Below, in pieces: positions 48,301 to 57,365 of a stretch of DNA of 64,000 nucleotides (the first letter of the stretch is position 1; each line of letters begins with the position of its first letter). The stretch is from Lichenostomus cassidix (lineage: Eukaryota > Chordata > Aves > Passeriformes > Meliphagidae): positions 310,001-374,000 of the forward strand of contig CM039203.1 of the NCBI GenBank assembly GCA_008360975.2, read 5' to 3'. The notes under the pieces are model-generated. The model did not search any database, was not told the DNA's origin, and saw nothing but the letters and a program-made list of their open reading frames with translations. Position numbers and translations under genes: made by a program.

Positions 48301-51300
48301 TTCCAGACAGTTGACACACCCAGAGTGACCCTGAGGGAAGGAGACAAGGGAAGATGGTATCACTCAAACTTCAGATTTATCAAACAGAGCTGTTCTAAGA
48401 CAAGGACACAGTGAGCTCCCCACAAACAACTTGTTCCAATACAAGCAGGTTTTTCAATTTTTTTATTCCAACCCTGCAAAAAAATGCCACACACTTGGTA
48501 GATAAGCACCTCCAGAAAAGACAGACATGCTAGAGCAGTTGGGGTAGAAAAGGCAAAATGAAACAAATAAAAAAAGGTAGTGTTGAATAAAATGGCAGTT
48601 TAGTCTCAGAGGCTACAGCTGAAATCCCGCTGTACACATGGAAAGGTGACTTTGCTTCCAAAGCCCTTGGCTAGGCTGACAAATTACATGTACAGGCACT
48701 CTGGGAACACAGGGAAAATGCACTTTTGATAGCTCTGTTAGAAGCACCTTGCTGCTGGGTGACTACATCATCCATCTTCATCCACATTAACCACCGACTG
48801 CACCAGGAAGTGGGGGAGCGTTTAGCAGTGTTTGATGTGGAAGATGTGACTGAAAAGGGGGACAAAAGAATCCTTTTTCTCCCCCAAACCAAGATGACTG
48901 ATGTGTTAGAGGCTGGCTCAGGTGGGTAGAGCAGGGTGTTGATAATGCCAAGCCTGTGGGTTTGAGCCCCAGATGGACCATTCACTTAAGGCTTGGCCTC
49001 GATCATCCCTGGGGGTTCCTTCCACCTCAGAATATTCTGTATACTCTTAAAATCTTTCCTAAGGTATGTCAGAGTGCACTACAACCTGTTCCTTAGGGAG
49101 CTGAGTATGCCAAGCAGCTGACAATTGTCTCCTTCAGGCATCAGTGCTAGGATTAGATGGTGCCCAGCCTGTTAAAGGTTCTCCTGTAGGTGCACCAGGA
49201 GGTGCAGAAAGCTCACACAAGCTCTCACTGAGCTACTCCTGGCTCTGATGCAGTTTGGGGCACTAAGAAATCAGTAGTTACCTCATAAAAGAGAGAATTT
49301 CATACACTCCTCAGTAAGGAGCTGGTTTGCTCTCTGGTCACTCACCTGCAGCTCAGCCTCCAGCCCCAGGCGGCGGATGAAGGGGTCAGTGACGTGGTAG
49401 TGCCGCTCGAAGCCCAGCGCTCCCCTCTCCTGCAGGAGCAAACAAGCAGCACACTGACTACAGCAAACTCCTCTTGCCCTTTCTGAGAAGATTCTGGAAG
49501 TTTAAAAATCACCCCAGGTATTGGGGTGTCCACAGGTCCTGAACTGTAGTAGGGAGACACAGAATCCCAGAACGGTTTGGGTGGGAAGGGATCTTAAAGC
49601 CCATCCAGTTCCACTCCCTGCCAGGGCAGGGACACCTTCCACTGTCCCAGATTGCTGCAAGCCCTGTCCAGCCTGGCCTTGGACACTGCCAGGGATCCAG
49701 GGGCAGCCACAGCTTCTCTGGGCAACTTGTGCCAGGGCCTCACCACCCCCACAGGGAAGAATTTCTTCCCAATATCCTGTCTAACCCTGCCCTCCTTCAC
49801 CTCAAGGCCATCCCCCTTATCCCATCACTGCATACCCTTGTGACAAGTCCCTCTCCAGCCTTCTCATCCTTTGAACATCTCCAGGTGGGCAGATCATAAT
49901 TTTTGCCCCTGAATGGGTTTAAAATGCCACGTAACACAGAGCCAGGCTCCAGCTGGGGAGCCAAGAGCAGCTCTGAGAGGCCCTCACTGAGGCAGAGTTA
50001 GCTGACCCTACTTGGGGCCTGAAACAGAAGGAAGAACTTGGGAATGCTTGTTATTATGCCTTTGAGATGATTTCAGCAGGGACTCAATCCTGAGGGCAGC
50101 AGTACTGGACCAGAGCTGCTTAGGAGAACTCTGTCCATTCCAGAGCCTGCCCAAGGCACCACGGCTGAAGCACTGTGGAGTGGAACTGGCCAGCTTCCTT
50201 TCAGGATGGGTTATTCCTCAGCCAGGGAGCTGCAGTGCCACAGCACAGCCTGTTCCAGAGGGATGGGAACAGCTGCCACAGAACTGCGTCAGTACAAATG
50301 AAGGTGAAGGAAAGCAGGACAGTTGTTTCCCCTGTGATCTCACAGGGCTCACAGATGCATCAGCAGATGGCTCTGATGAAAGAAGGCCAACTGCAGAGGC
50401 AGGAATGAAGGAGACGGAGTGCAAGTCAGATTTTGGATGGAACATCTAATGTCCAAGGAGATTTTTCCCTAGGACTTGACCCGGCCATGGTCCCATTCTG
50501 TGCCGTACTCATCAACTTTATCCTTCATCATCAGCATTTAGAGATGGGAACACCAATGTCAAAATCACCCCGGTGGTGCCCAAAAAATCACCCTGGTGGT
50601 GCTTTGAGCACATCAGCAGTCCTACAGCAGACACATAAGTGCTGAATTCCCTTCCCAGCCCAATGCTCAGTAATGAACTCCACACACCAAAAGCTATTTG
50701 AAGACAAAATGGAGACAGACATAAAAGGACTGGAGGCAAAACAAACCAGGCTTTTTGTAAAAGCTTCCACGACAAACTTCAAACCCCTTGATGTATTTTT
50801 GTGGAGAGCACTCCTAAAGCACTGCAAGGCCCATGCAAGGTGCTGCAGGTATAATTCTGTGCTATTGCAGCCTCAGTGGCTTTGTGAGGGCTGGGGGGTA
50901 GGATATTGCTTTTCCTACAAGGAACTGCCTGACTTAGCAATCTTCCCAAGGTCACACATCAAAGTCTGACAGAGCAGACAGTGTGAGACAGTCCCAGGCT
51001 AAGGCTCAAACCACAGAATCAGCCCCTCCTTGTTAGGGCAGCAAAATAAATCTTTGCACATGGATTAAATTACAAGCTTATAACAGAGTTTGGTACCAAA
51101 CTGCAAAGTGAGCACTCAAGCTCCCAGTTCCTTATTCTGGCTACTCACAGATCCCTCTCCTGAATGCTGATTATCAGCAAAGCTGCAAATGATTTCAGGC
51201 CTCTGAGTCCAAGCAATAATTGCCTATTGTGTCTGCTGCAGCCAGTCCTTTCACGTTGATATTCCACAAATGCAGCCATCAGATGACTGATCCCACCACT

Positions 51301-51823
51301 GCACAAGTTTTTTTTCCCCTACACAAAGGAAGCAACACAGCGCTCTCTAAAGAGAAGGAGACAGAGAGGCTGTGACAGAGATCATTAGCTTTACTACAGT
51401 CAGAAATACCTCTGATGGCAAGATCACACAGGGAGAACACAGAAAGCAGAGAGGGAAGCTGGCTAAGGGCCTTTGTGGTGCCTAAACACAAGCAGCTCTC
51501 TTTCTCTCTTAAACTCAAAAGGAACAGAGCTGCTGATGGCAAACCAGCCCAGGGAGAGGAACTGTGCTCCTGTCATGCCAGACTTCAGCCCAGTTCTCCA
51601 TTAAGGACAGTGACAGGTCCTGTGTGTTTGTTCTCCTAAGCTCCTTACAGAGCTTATCAATATGTAAGTAACAGAGATCTCTACCCAAGTAAAGGCAACA
51701 CCAGGAGTTTTCCCAATCCAGCACTGACTCCACCTCTCCCCACCCAACACCCCTGAACACAGAGCTCACACGTACCTTGATCTGCCTGTGGATGATGTCT
51801 CTGGTGATGTTGGCTTTTGCCAT
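36315..51823 (-). CDS. WDTC1: WD40 and TPR repeats protein 1 (DCAF9, adipose homologue)
   Basis: Fifteen coding exons on the minus strand: 51776-51823, 49346-49429, 48284-48330, 47417-47528, 46809-46996, 45976-46158, 45593-45687, 44356-44471, 43206-43281, 42843-42939, 41346-41519, 37773-38008, 37245-37413, 36644-36836 and 36315-36512. All GT-AG; phases close to 2016 nt (671 aa; human 677). N-terminal WD40 repeats (about 45-300: GHSGCVNCLEWNEKG, LLASGSDDQHTIVWD, ITGAADSKVHVHDL). TPRs at about 355-470 (AFACQLWTQAIQLYSKAV, AMLYGNRAAAYMKRKWDGD). C-terminal WD40 blades (about 540-605: YIVSGSDDGSFFIWEKE, FLATSGIDPVVRLWNPR). The tail is acidic, ending EGQVQCRPS. The protein is a DDB1-CUL4 substrate receptor that restrains adipogenesis, homologous to fly adipose. 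The start lies in exon 2 (MAKANITRDIIHRQIK) after a 5' UTR acceptor at 51923/51924. Confidence 0.97.
38842..38985 (+). mobile_element. CR1 LINE 3'-end fragment in WDTC1 intron
   Basis: Plus-oriented, antisense to WDTC1: CCATCCCTGGAATTGTCC, then GGGCTTGGTGCAAGCTGGGA, ending CCAACCCAAACCATTCCAGG ATTCTATG. Confidence 0.9.
39095..39295 (-). mobile_element. CR1-like fragment in WDTC1 intron
   Basis: Diverged CR1 in sense with WDTC1: AATATCTCCAGTAAAAGCGA, ACACCCTCTGTGGGCAGCCT and CTCCTCCTCATGCTCAGT match the order of blocks in CR1 3' regions. The terminal end is not preserved. Confidence 0.65.
41699..41890 (-). mobile_element. CR1 LINE 3'-end fragment in WDTC1 intron
   Basis: Begins CCACAGAATCTCAGAATTAT and continues CCTGCTATGGGCAGGGACAC and CCAGCCTGGCCTTGGACACT, the reverse complement of a CR1 3' end. 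Confidence 0.9.
44668..44815 (+). mobile_element. CR1 LINE 3'-end fragment in WDTC1 intron
   Basis: Plus-oriented, truncated: AAGTGTCCAAGGCCAGGCTG through CCATGGCAGGGGTGGAACAA to ATTCCATGATTCC. About 200 bp upstream (plus strand) of nothing coding; it lies between WDTC1 exons 45593-45687 and 44356-44471. Confidence 0.9.
46217..46440 (-). mobile_element. CR1 LINE 3'-end fragment in WDTC1 intron
   Basis: Contains GGAATCATCCAGTCCAACTC, CCAGCACCCTCTGGGGGAAG and AACCTTTTCCAGATATCCAG, blocks of the CR1 subfamily that also gave the copy at 24628. It starts about 60 bp from the acceptor of the exon at 45976-46158. Confidence 0.85.
48907..49045 (+). mobile_element. tRNA-Ile-derived SINE with CR1-type tail
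   Basis: The first about 72 bases follow tRNA-Ile: a box-A-like TGGCTCAGGTGG, GTAGAGC, an anticodon region TTGATAATGCCAAG and a box-B-like GGGTTTGAGCCCC, then GGACCA. The tail reads CCTGGGGGTTCCTTCCACCT CAGAATATTCTGT, which is a CR1 3' terminus. A tRNA-Ile head joined to a CR1 tail is the layout of the passerine TguSINE1 group. It lies in a WDTC1 intron, antisense to the gene. Confidence 0.75.
49559..49885 (-). mobile_element. CR1 LINE 3'-end fragment in WDTC1 intron
   Basis: The longest CR1 copy here: CAGAATCCCAGAACGGTTTG, GGGCAGGGACACCTTCCACT, CACAGCTTCTCTGGGCAACT, TTCCCAATATCCTGTCTAAC and CCCTTGTGACAAGTCCCTCT occur in the expected order, reverse-complement to CR1 sense. Confidence 0.95.
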
Positions 51824-51923
51824 CTTCTTGCAGTGGGACAGATGAAGAGAAGCTATGGGAAGAGCTGCTGTGCATCCAAGCATTCCAGCCGAGCCAGGAT
51901 CCACACTGAGGGCATTCAGTTAC

Positions 51924-54900
51924 CTGCAGGACAGCACAGGAGGGGACACAGGCAGGGACACCACACGTTAGGCCATTTGCACACAGTGTCAAGCTCTGTT
52001 TCCCAGAAACAGTGGTGGCTAAGAACTGAAAAGTTTGGAATAAAGGCTCCTGAAGAAACTCAAGGAAGGAACAACATAAGAATGAAGAATGTCTGACTCA
52101 AGACCATTCTTAGTTTGTGGAGAAATTCATGACGAGCAGAATTCTAGGACTACATCAGCCTGGAAAATCCATCTTTCTATGCCAGCAAAACCCCTGTGAG
52201 TCCAGGGCAGCATCCCCCACCTTTACACAGCACTTCTCCCTGGGAACCTGTGACCAGTGACTGATGGTCAGGGAATTTTTTCCAGGGAAGTGACTGATCC
52301 ATTAACCCCAAGTCCCTCCTCAAAAGACACAGGGACAAAATCCTGGCACATCTCAGCACCTCAGTCTTGTCTGCAGCCTTCCACTTCTCTTAGTGTTTCC
52401 CTACAACATTCCCAGGATCTGTCCACAGTCTCCCCTCTCCAAGCAACATCCAGCTTTCTCCTCTTCTTCCCTGCCAGGCAGATTTCTTGTCTTCATCTTT
52501 GAGAGCAATTGAACTTTGCTCTTAGGACCCCAACAGGACAGGCTGTCACCTCCCGACTGACAAACACCCCACTGGTTTTTAGGAGTATTTTTGTCACATT
52601 TCTCACCTCTAGTTATGGCTAATTTCTAATCAGCTCCTTTCTCTTCCAACAGCACCAAACGACCTCAAGGACACACGTGGAAAAATGCATGTGCATGGAA
52701 AGATCCAAATCTCCCATATACAGCCATAAATAACCCACACCAAGAAGCCAGTTTAGAGCTGAATAAGTCACTGCAAAACCATTAATACCCTATAAATCCA
52801 CTGTATGAACAGGATGTCCAGAGGGAAGGAATATCTAAACCCCCCAAAACCACCACCCTTCAACAGACCCAAATTTCCCAGCTTTTCAATGAAGTCTCCT
52901 CTGTGCCAGCATTTTCCACCTTGTGGAACTCTGACACCCACCCTGGCCAGGTGAGAGCAGCAATACTGCTGCTATTTCCAGGAGTGTTTTTGGCACTATT
53001 GATGTGTTGTGGAGCTTCCCAGCTCTCTGGACAAGCCATTGCCAGCTGAGGTAACTCAGAGGTGGCCCCAATAGAATATTGTAGTGCAGCTCTCAGGAGG
53101 AGATCAACACAGCTTAACTTTACTTCTTAAAAGATAGAGGTGAGGAAAATCATCCATGAAATCAGACCTTGGGTTATAGGCTTGGATAACACCCAGTCAA
53201 ACAGGAATGCAGGAGCCTAAGGTGTCTCTCTTTCCTGGAAAGTGCTTGATTTGGCAGCTGGATGTTGTAAAATGCCCAAAGGTCTCCCAGAATTTGTGTC
53301 TTTACTCGGCCAAGAAGACTCCAAGAGCCTTTCCTCCTTTCCCTTTGCTATTCTTTGTTGCTCAACAGGTATTCCACAGCTACACAGGCTTCTGCAACTT
53401 TTAAATTATCATGGAATCACAAACAAAGGATTAAGATGTCCCAAACTCTCATTTGAGATCACATTTTAAGCATTAGCCACAACTGATCATAATCCCAGAC
53501 TCCCATTCCCCATGGATGTGATAGATGCCTCGTTCAAGTATTAAATAAATAAAAAATAAATAAAATATATATTAAGTGTTCTTTACACTAAAGACTGTTG
53601 ACCCCACCACTGTACAAGTAGATCCAGCCTCCAGTTACAAACTGGCCCTGGAATAAAACGTAAAATCTCCCAAGATTTGTAGGTCTCCTGGAAAATATAC
53701 GTAATAAAAAACAGACAAAAATAAACTGTGCCTCCCAATTTCTTAGACACAGAGGCTTCCAATCATGAAGCCCCTCCAAAGAGTCTGTCTTTGTCACCAC
53801 GAAGGAATTGGAAACTCCTTGGAAATTTCCACCATGGAAATTGGTAAAGGATGTCCCTCTTTGGGCAAAACCACAGTGCAAATTCTGCTCTAACCCATCC
53901 TTGGCTTTTAACTAACCCTGCACAACCAGCTCCTGGTGGAGTGAGGGATTAAGTGCCAGAGTGAGACACAATTTAGGATAAATCTGCACTGTTGCTACCA
54001 GGGCTGACTCCATAAGCAGCTTCACTTTGGCTATGCATGAGATGATCCCAACCCTCCCTATCTCTGCCAGGCTGGACAGGGCTTGGAACAACCTGGGCTA
54101 CTGGGATGTCCCTGCCATTGCAACAAGATGATCTTTAAGGTCCCTTCAACCAAACCACTCCATGATTCCGTGACCACGACCTCTTTGGGGTCATTTCTCA
54201 GATGACACCAGGGCACATTTCTCCACCACCCCTCAAGGACAACCTTCCCTCATCCCTCACTGCTCGAAATCTGCCTGAACACCCCAGACAGGACTAAAAA
54301 CCTGGGATCAGTTACAGCTGCCACCTCTTCTCAAAATGCTCCCAGGAGCACACAGAGCTCCAGCCCACCTGCAGCTCCCTGCATTCCCTCCTGGACTCTC
54401 CTGCTGCTGCCACACAGAACTCCAGAGGCACAAACAGAACTTTCGCAACACTTGGCCTTTAAATCCACAGTCAAAAATTAACAAGGCACAGATTTCTGTG
54501 TGCTCCAAATCTGGCAGGCTCTGTTTACACTGACAGTCATTTAAAAGCCCCTTAAGCTCCTGGGAAAGTACACTTCCACAGGGTGCTCCAGGGCATGGGG
54601 AGGAAGAGGAGTAAAAGGATTCTCTACTCTTCCAGTTTTCCTGGAACTCTCACTCCAAGTCTGGAAACAAAACCTTGACACTGATAGCACAAATAATTCC
54701 ATCCATTTAACATCAAACACTCCCAACACAGCTTGGATTTGGGTGGTTGCTCCTCTGCCAAGTTGTATTTCCCTCTCATGGAACCACCTGAGCACCTCCC
54801 ACCCACAGCACCACAGTGACAGTGACAGGCCCTGCACAGGGGGGTCAGAGCTCCAACCTGGGCGCCAGTGCCCTTTGGAAAAGCTCCATCCACCCCAAGG

Positions 54901-56415
54901 AGCTCACAAAGCAGCAGAACTCCTGAAATCAGAAGTTTTAAACAAGCAATCCAATTCCTAACTGCTTGGATGTGCCCAAGTTTCTCAGGCTCCACACTCA
55001 AGGTCATTGGGAAAAAGCAGCACTCTGCACACCATGAGCCTCTGGATACACGACTCATCCCAAGGCAAGATTCCCCAGACCCTTCCCGTCACGATTATAA
55101 ACTATTTCACCCAAGCATCACCCAGGGCCCACCTCAGGAGGCTTCCTTATCCTCACAACTTATTTCCCTGTCCTCTTTACCTTGACTTTCCAAGAGGTCA
55201 CAGATTAAATTAAAATGTATATATATGTAGATAGGAACTTTTTTTTTTTTTGAGAAATCTGGAAAACCAAGAGGGAATGACCTGGTTAGCAGTAAACACC
55301 TTGTTACAAGAAGAAGATCCTCCAGCTGAAGGAGCTGCCAGGAGCAGCAGTGGCTCCCCAGGACAGATGGCTGGAACAGGCAGCCAGGAGAAGAGGTGAG
55401 ATCTGAGCCCTGACAGAGCCGGCACGAGGGGACTGTCAGGGAAACTCTGACACACTGAGGCCACACCGTGCTGCCAGCTCAGCCCTCCCACTGGAACTCT
55501 ACCTCTCCCTTGACGCCCAGCTGACACATCCATGGGAAGAAGGGAAGATGACAGGCAACACTCAGCCCAGCACAAGCAACATCCCAGTGCCAAGGCTCTC
55601 ACCGCCCAGTAGCCCCAGGAAGGAGTTTAACTGGTAAAGGAGGAGAGGCTGATCCTCTCCAAGGAAAGGCGCTGCAGGACACTCACCAGGGCAGAGAAAG
55701 TTTCTGTGAAGGCTTTAGCAAGGGGACAGCGAGCAGGGAAGGGAGCAGGGCAGAGTCACACCCAGGGGAGAGGAATGTGAGGACAGGGCAGTGCCAGGGG
55801 TGGGAGGGGGAAAGGGAAGTCAAAAAGCAGGAGCTGTACCTGGCAGGGAGTAGTAGCAGCAGATGATGCAGGGCTGGGGAAATGGGGTGAGGGGCTGGGT
55901 GGGAGGACTGGATAAAGGAGAGACCCTTAAAAGGAGTCAGGCTCCTGGTGAAGAGAAGGGGGTAACACCTCGGGGGGACAAGGAGGCACCTGACAGAGCC
56001 TGGGGTGGGGGGAACTGATGAGAGAGACAGGGTGGGTATAGCTCAGACGGAAGGGGTATAGGGCAGGCAGGTGACAGGGCAGAGGGTACAGGGCACACCT
56101 CACGGGAAAGGGAGCACGGCTGACAGGGAAGGGGCACGGGGGGTGCCTGACCGAGAGAATGGCCGGGGGAATGTAGCTGGTAGGGAAGGAGGCACAGGGA
56201 GAAGAGCTGACAGGGAACGGACCGGGCACAGGGGAAGAGCTGACAGAGAAGGGGCCCGGCAGATGTGGCCGAGAGCGAGCGGGTACAGGGCAAGGCTGAC
56301 AGGGAAGGGGACACGGACGGGCGGCGGGCAGGGAGGGGGATACGGGAGGAGAGTCTGACAGGGCGGGGGAGCCACGGGGGCGGCGGGGCCCGTTTGGCCC
56401 GCGGGGGCCCGTTAC
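51924..56415 (-). other. WDTC1: WDTC1 intron 1
   Basis: Bounded by donor GACAG|GTAACG (exon 1 ends at 56416) and acceptor TCCTGCAG (exon 2 starts at 51923). Apart from a short CR1 copy (54065-54175), an AT-rich patch at 53540-53575, a T-run at about 55238-55250 and a GACAGGG-rich stretch at 55960-56380, I see nothing specific. Confidence 0.75.
54065..54175 (+). mobile_element. CR1 LINE 3'-end fragment
   Basis: In WDTC1 intron 1, plus-oriented: GGCTGGACAGGGCTTGGAAC, ACAAGATGATCTTTAAGGTC and terminal CCACTCCATGATTCCGTGA. Confidence 0.9.
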
Positions 56416-56850
56416 CTGTCAGGCCTCCCGGGCGCTAGCGCAGCGGGCAGCGGAGGTTGCGAGGCTCCATCCATGCGGGCAGAGCGGCTCGCAGCGCAGG
56501 GGCCGCGGCAGGGCCCCGGCCGTGCCCCCCGCCCCGGCCCTGTTTACCGCCGCCAGCTGTCCGGGGCTGCGCTGCGCCCCCCGCCGCCGCGCGCTGCGCA
56601 TGCGCCACGCCAGCTGCGCAACCGCCCCCCCGCGCGCCGCCGCGCCACGCCCCGCGCAAACGGCGTAAATCCGTCCGTGAATGCCGCCCCTTCCTGCGCG
56701 CCGCGCGCCGCGACAGACAGCCCGCCCAGCCAATGGGAACCCAGGAAACGGACCAGAGCCATCCGCCAATCGGCGCTGAGGGGCGGGAGAGGGGCGGCGC
56801 GAAGGGGCTGCTGGGAGATGTAGGCGAGGAGGGGCAGCATGGCCGCCGGC
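56416..56850 (-). promoter_or_regulatory. WDTC1: WDTC1 CpG-island promoter and noncoding exon 1
   Basis: Dense CpG island. A minus-strand donor at 56416/56415 ends a noncoding exon whose 5' end is not resolvable from sequence. Upstream in the gene's sense are CCAAT motifs as written on the plus strand (56730-56734, 56766-56770), GC boxes at about 56780-56797 and, on the minus strand, CTACATCTCCCAGCAGC (about 56806-56823), which resembles the ZNF143/THAP11 element. No TATA box. Typical of a broad, possibly bidirectional promoter. Confidence 0.65.
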
Positions 56851-57024
56851 TCTCCTGCCCCAAAGCTGGGTTTACAGCCCCTGTGCACGGAGCCACCTGC
56901 TCCACAGGTAGCTCCGGGTATGAGCTGGGCTGCGAGCGTGGTGAGGGGTCCGAAGGGGAAGCCAGGAACACATAAGTTTGTCCAGTCTGGAGAAGAGGAG
57001 GCTGAGAGCAGAGCTTATCAGGGT

Positions 57025-57365
57025 CTGGAGCTTCCCTTTCCCTGGAAGGATCTCTTCCCACCCCCTGCCATGGCCAGAGACACCTTCCACTAGTCCAGGT
57101 TCCTCCAAGCCCCGTCCAGCCTTCCCTCGGACACTTCCAGGCACCCAGGGACAGCCACAGCTTCTCTGGGCACTCTGTGCCAGGGCTTCTCCGTGCTCAC
57201 AGGAACAATTTCTTCCCAAAATCTAATCTAAACTTACAGACCACCAGCTTAAGGCCATTCCCCCTTGTCCTCTCACTCCAGGCCCTTTTAAATAATCCCT
57301 TTCCCTCTTCCTCGTGTGCTCCTTCAGCCACTGGAAAGCTGCAATTAGGTCACCCCAAAGACTCT
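57025..57365 (-). mobile_element. CR1 LINE 3'-end fragment
   Basis: Intergenic between WDTC1 and SLC9A1. CCCCTGCCATGGCCAGAGAC, CACAGCTTCTCTGGGCACTC, TTAAGGCCATTCCCCCTTGT and a CTGCAATTAGGTCACC block follow the CR1 order, reverse-complement to CR1 sense. Confidence 0.9.

Noticed and set aside
48909..48980. Functional tRNA-Ile gene
   Set aside because: Acceptor-stem ends do not pair, box B is altered (GTTTGAGCC) and a CR1-type tail follows, so it is a SINE head, not a tRNA gene.
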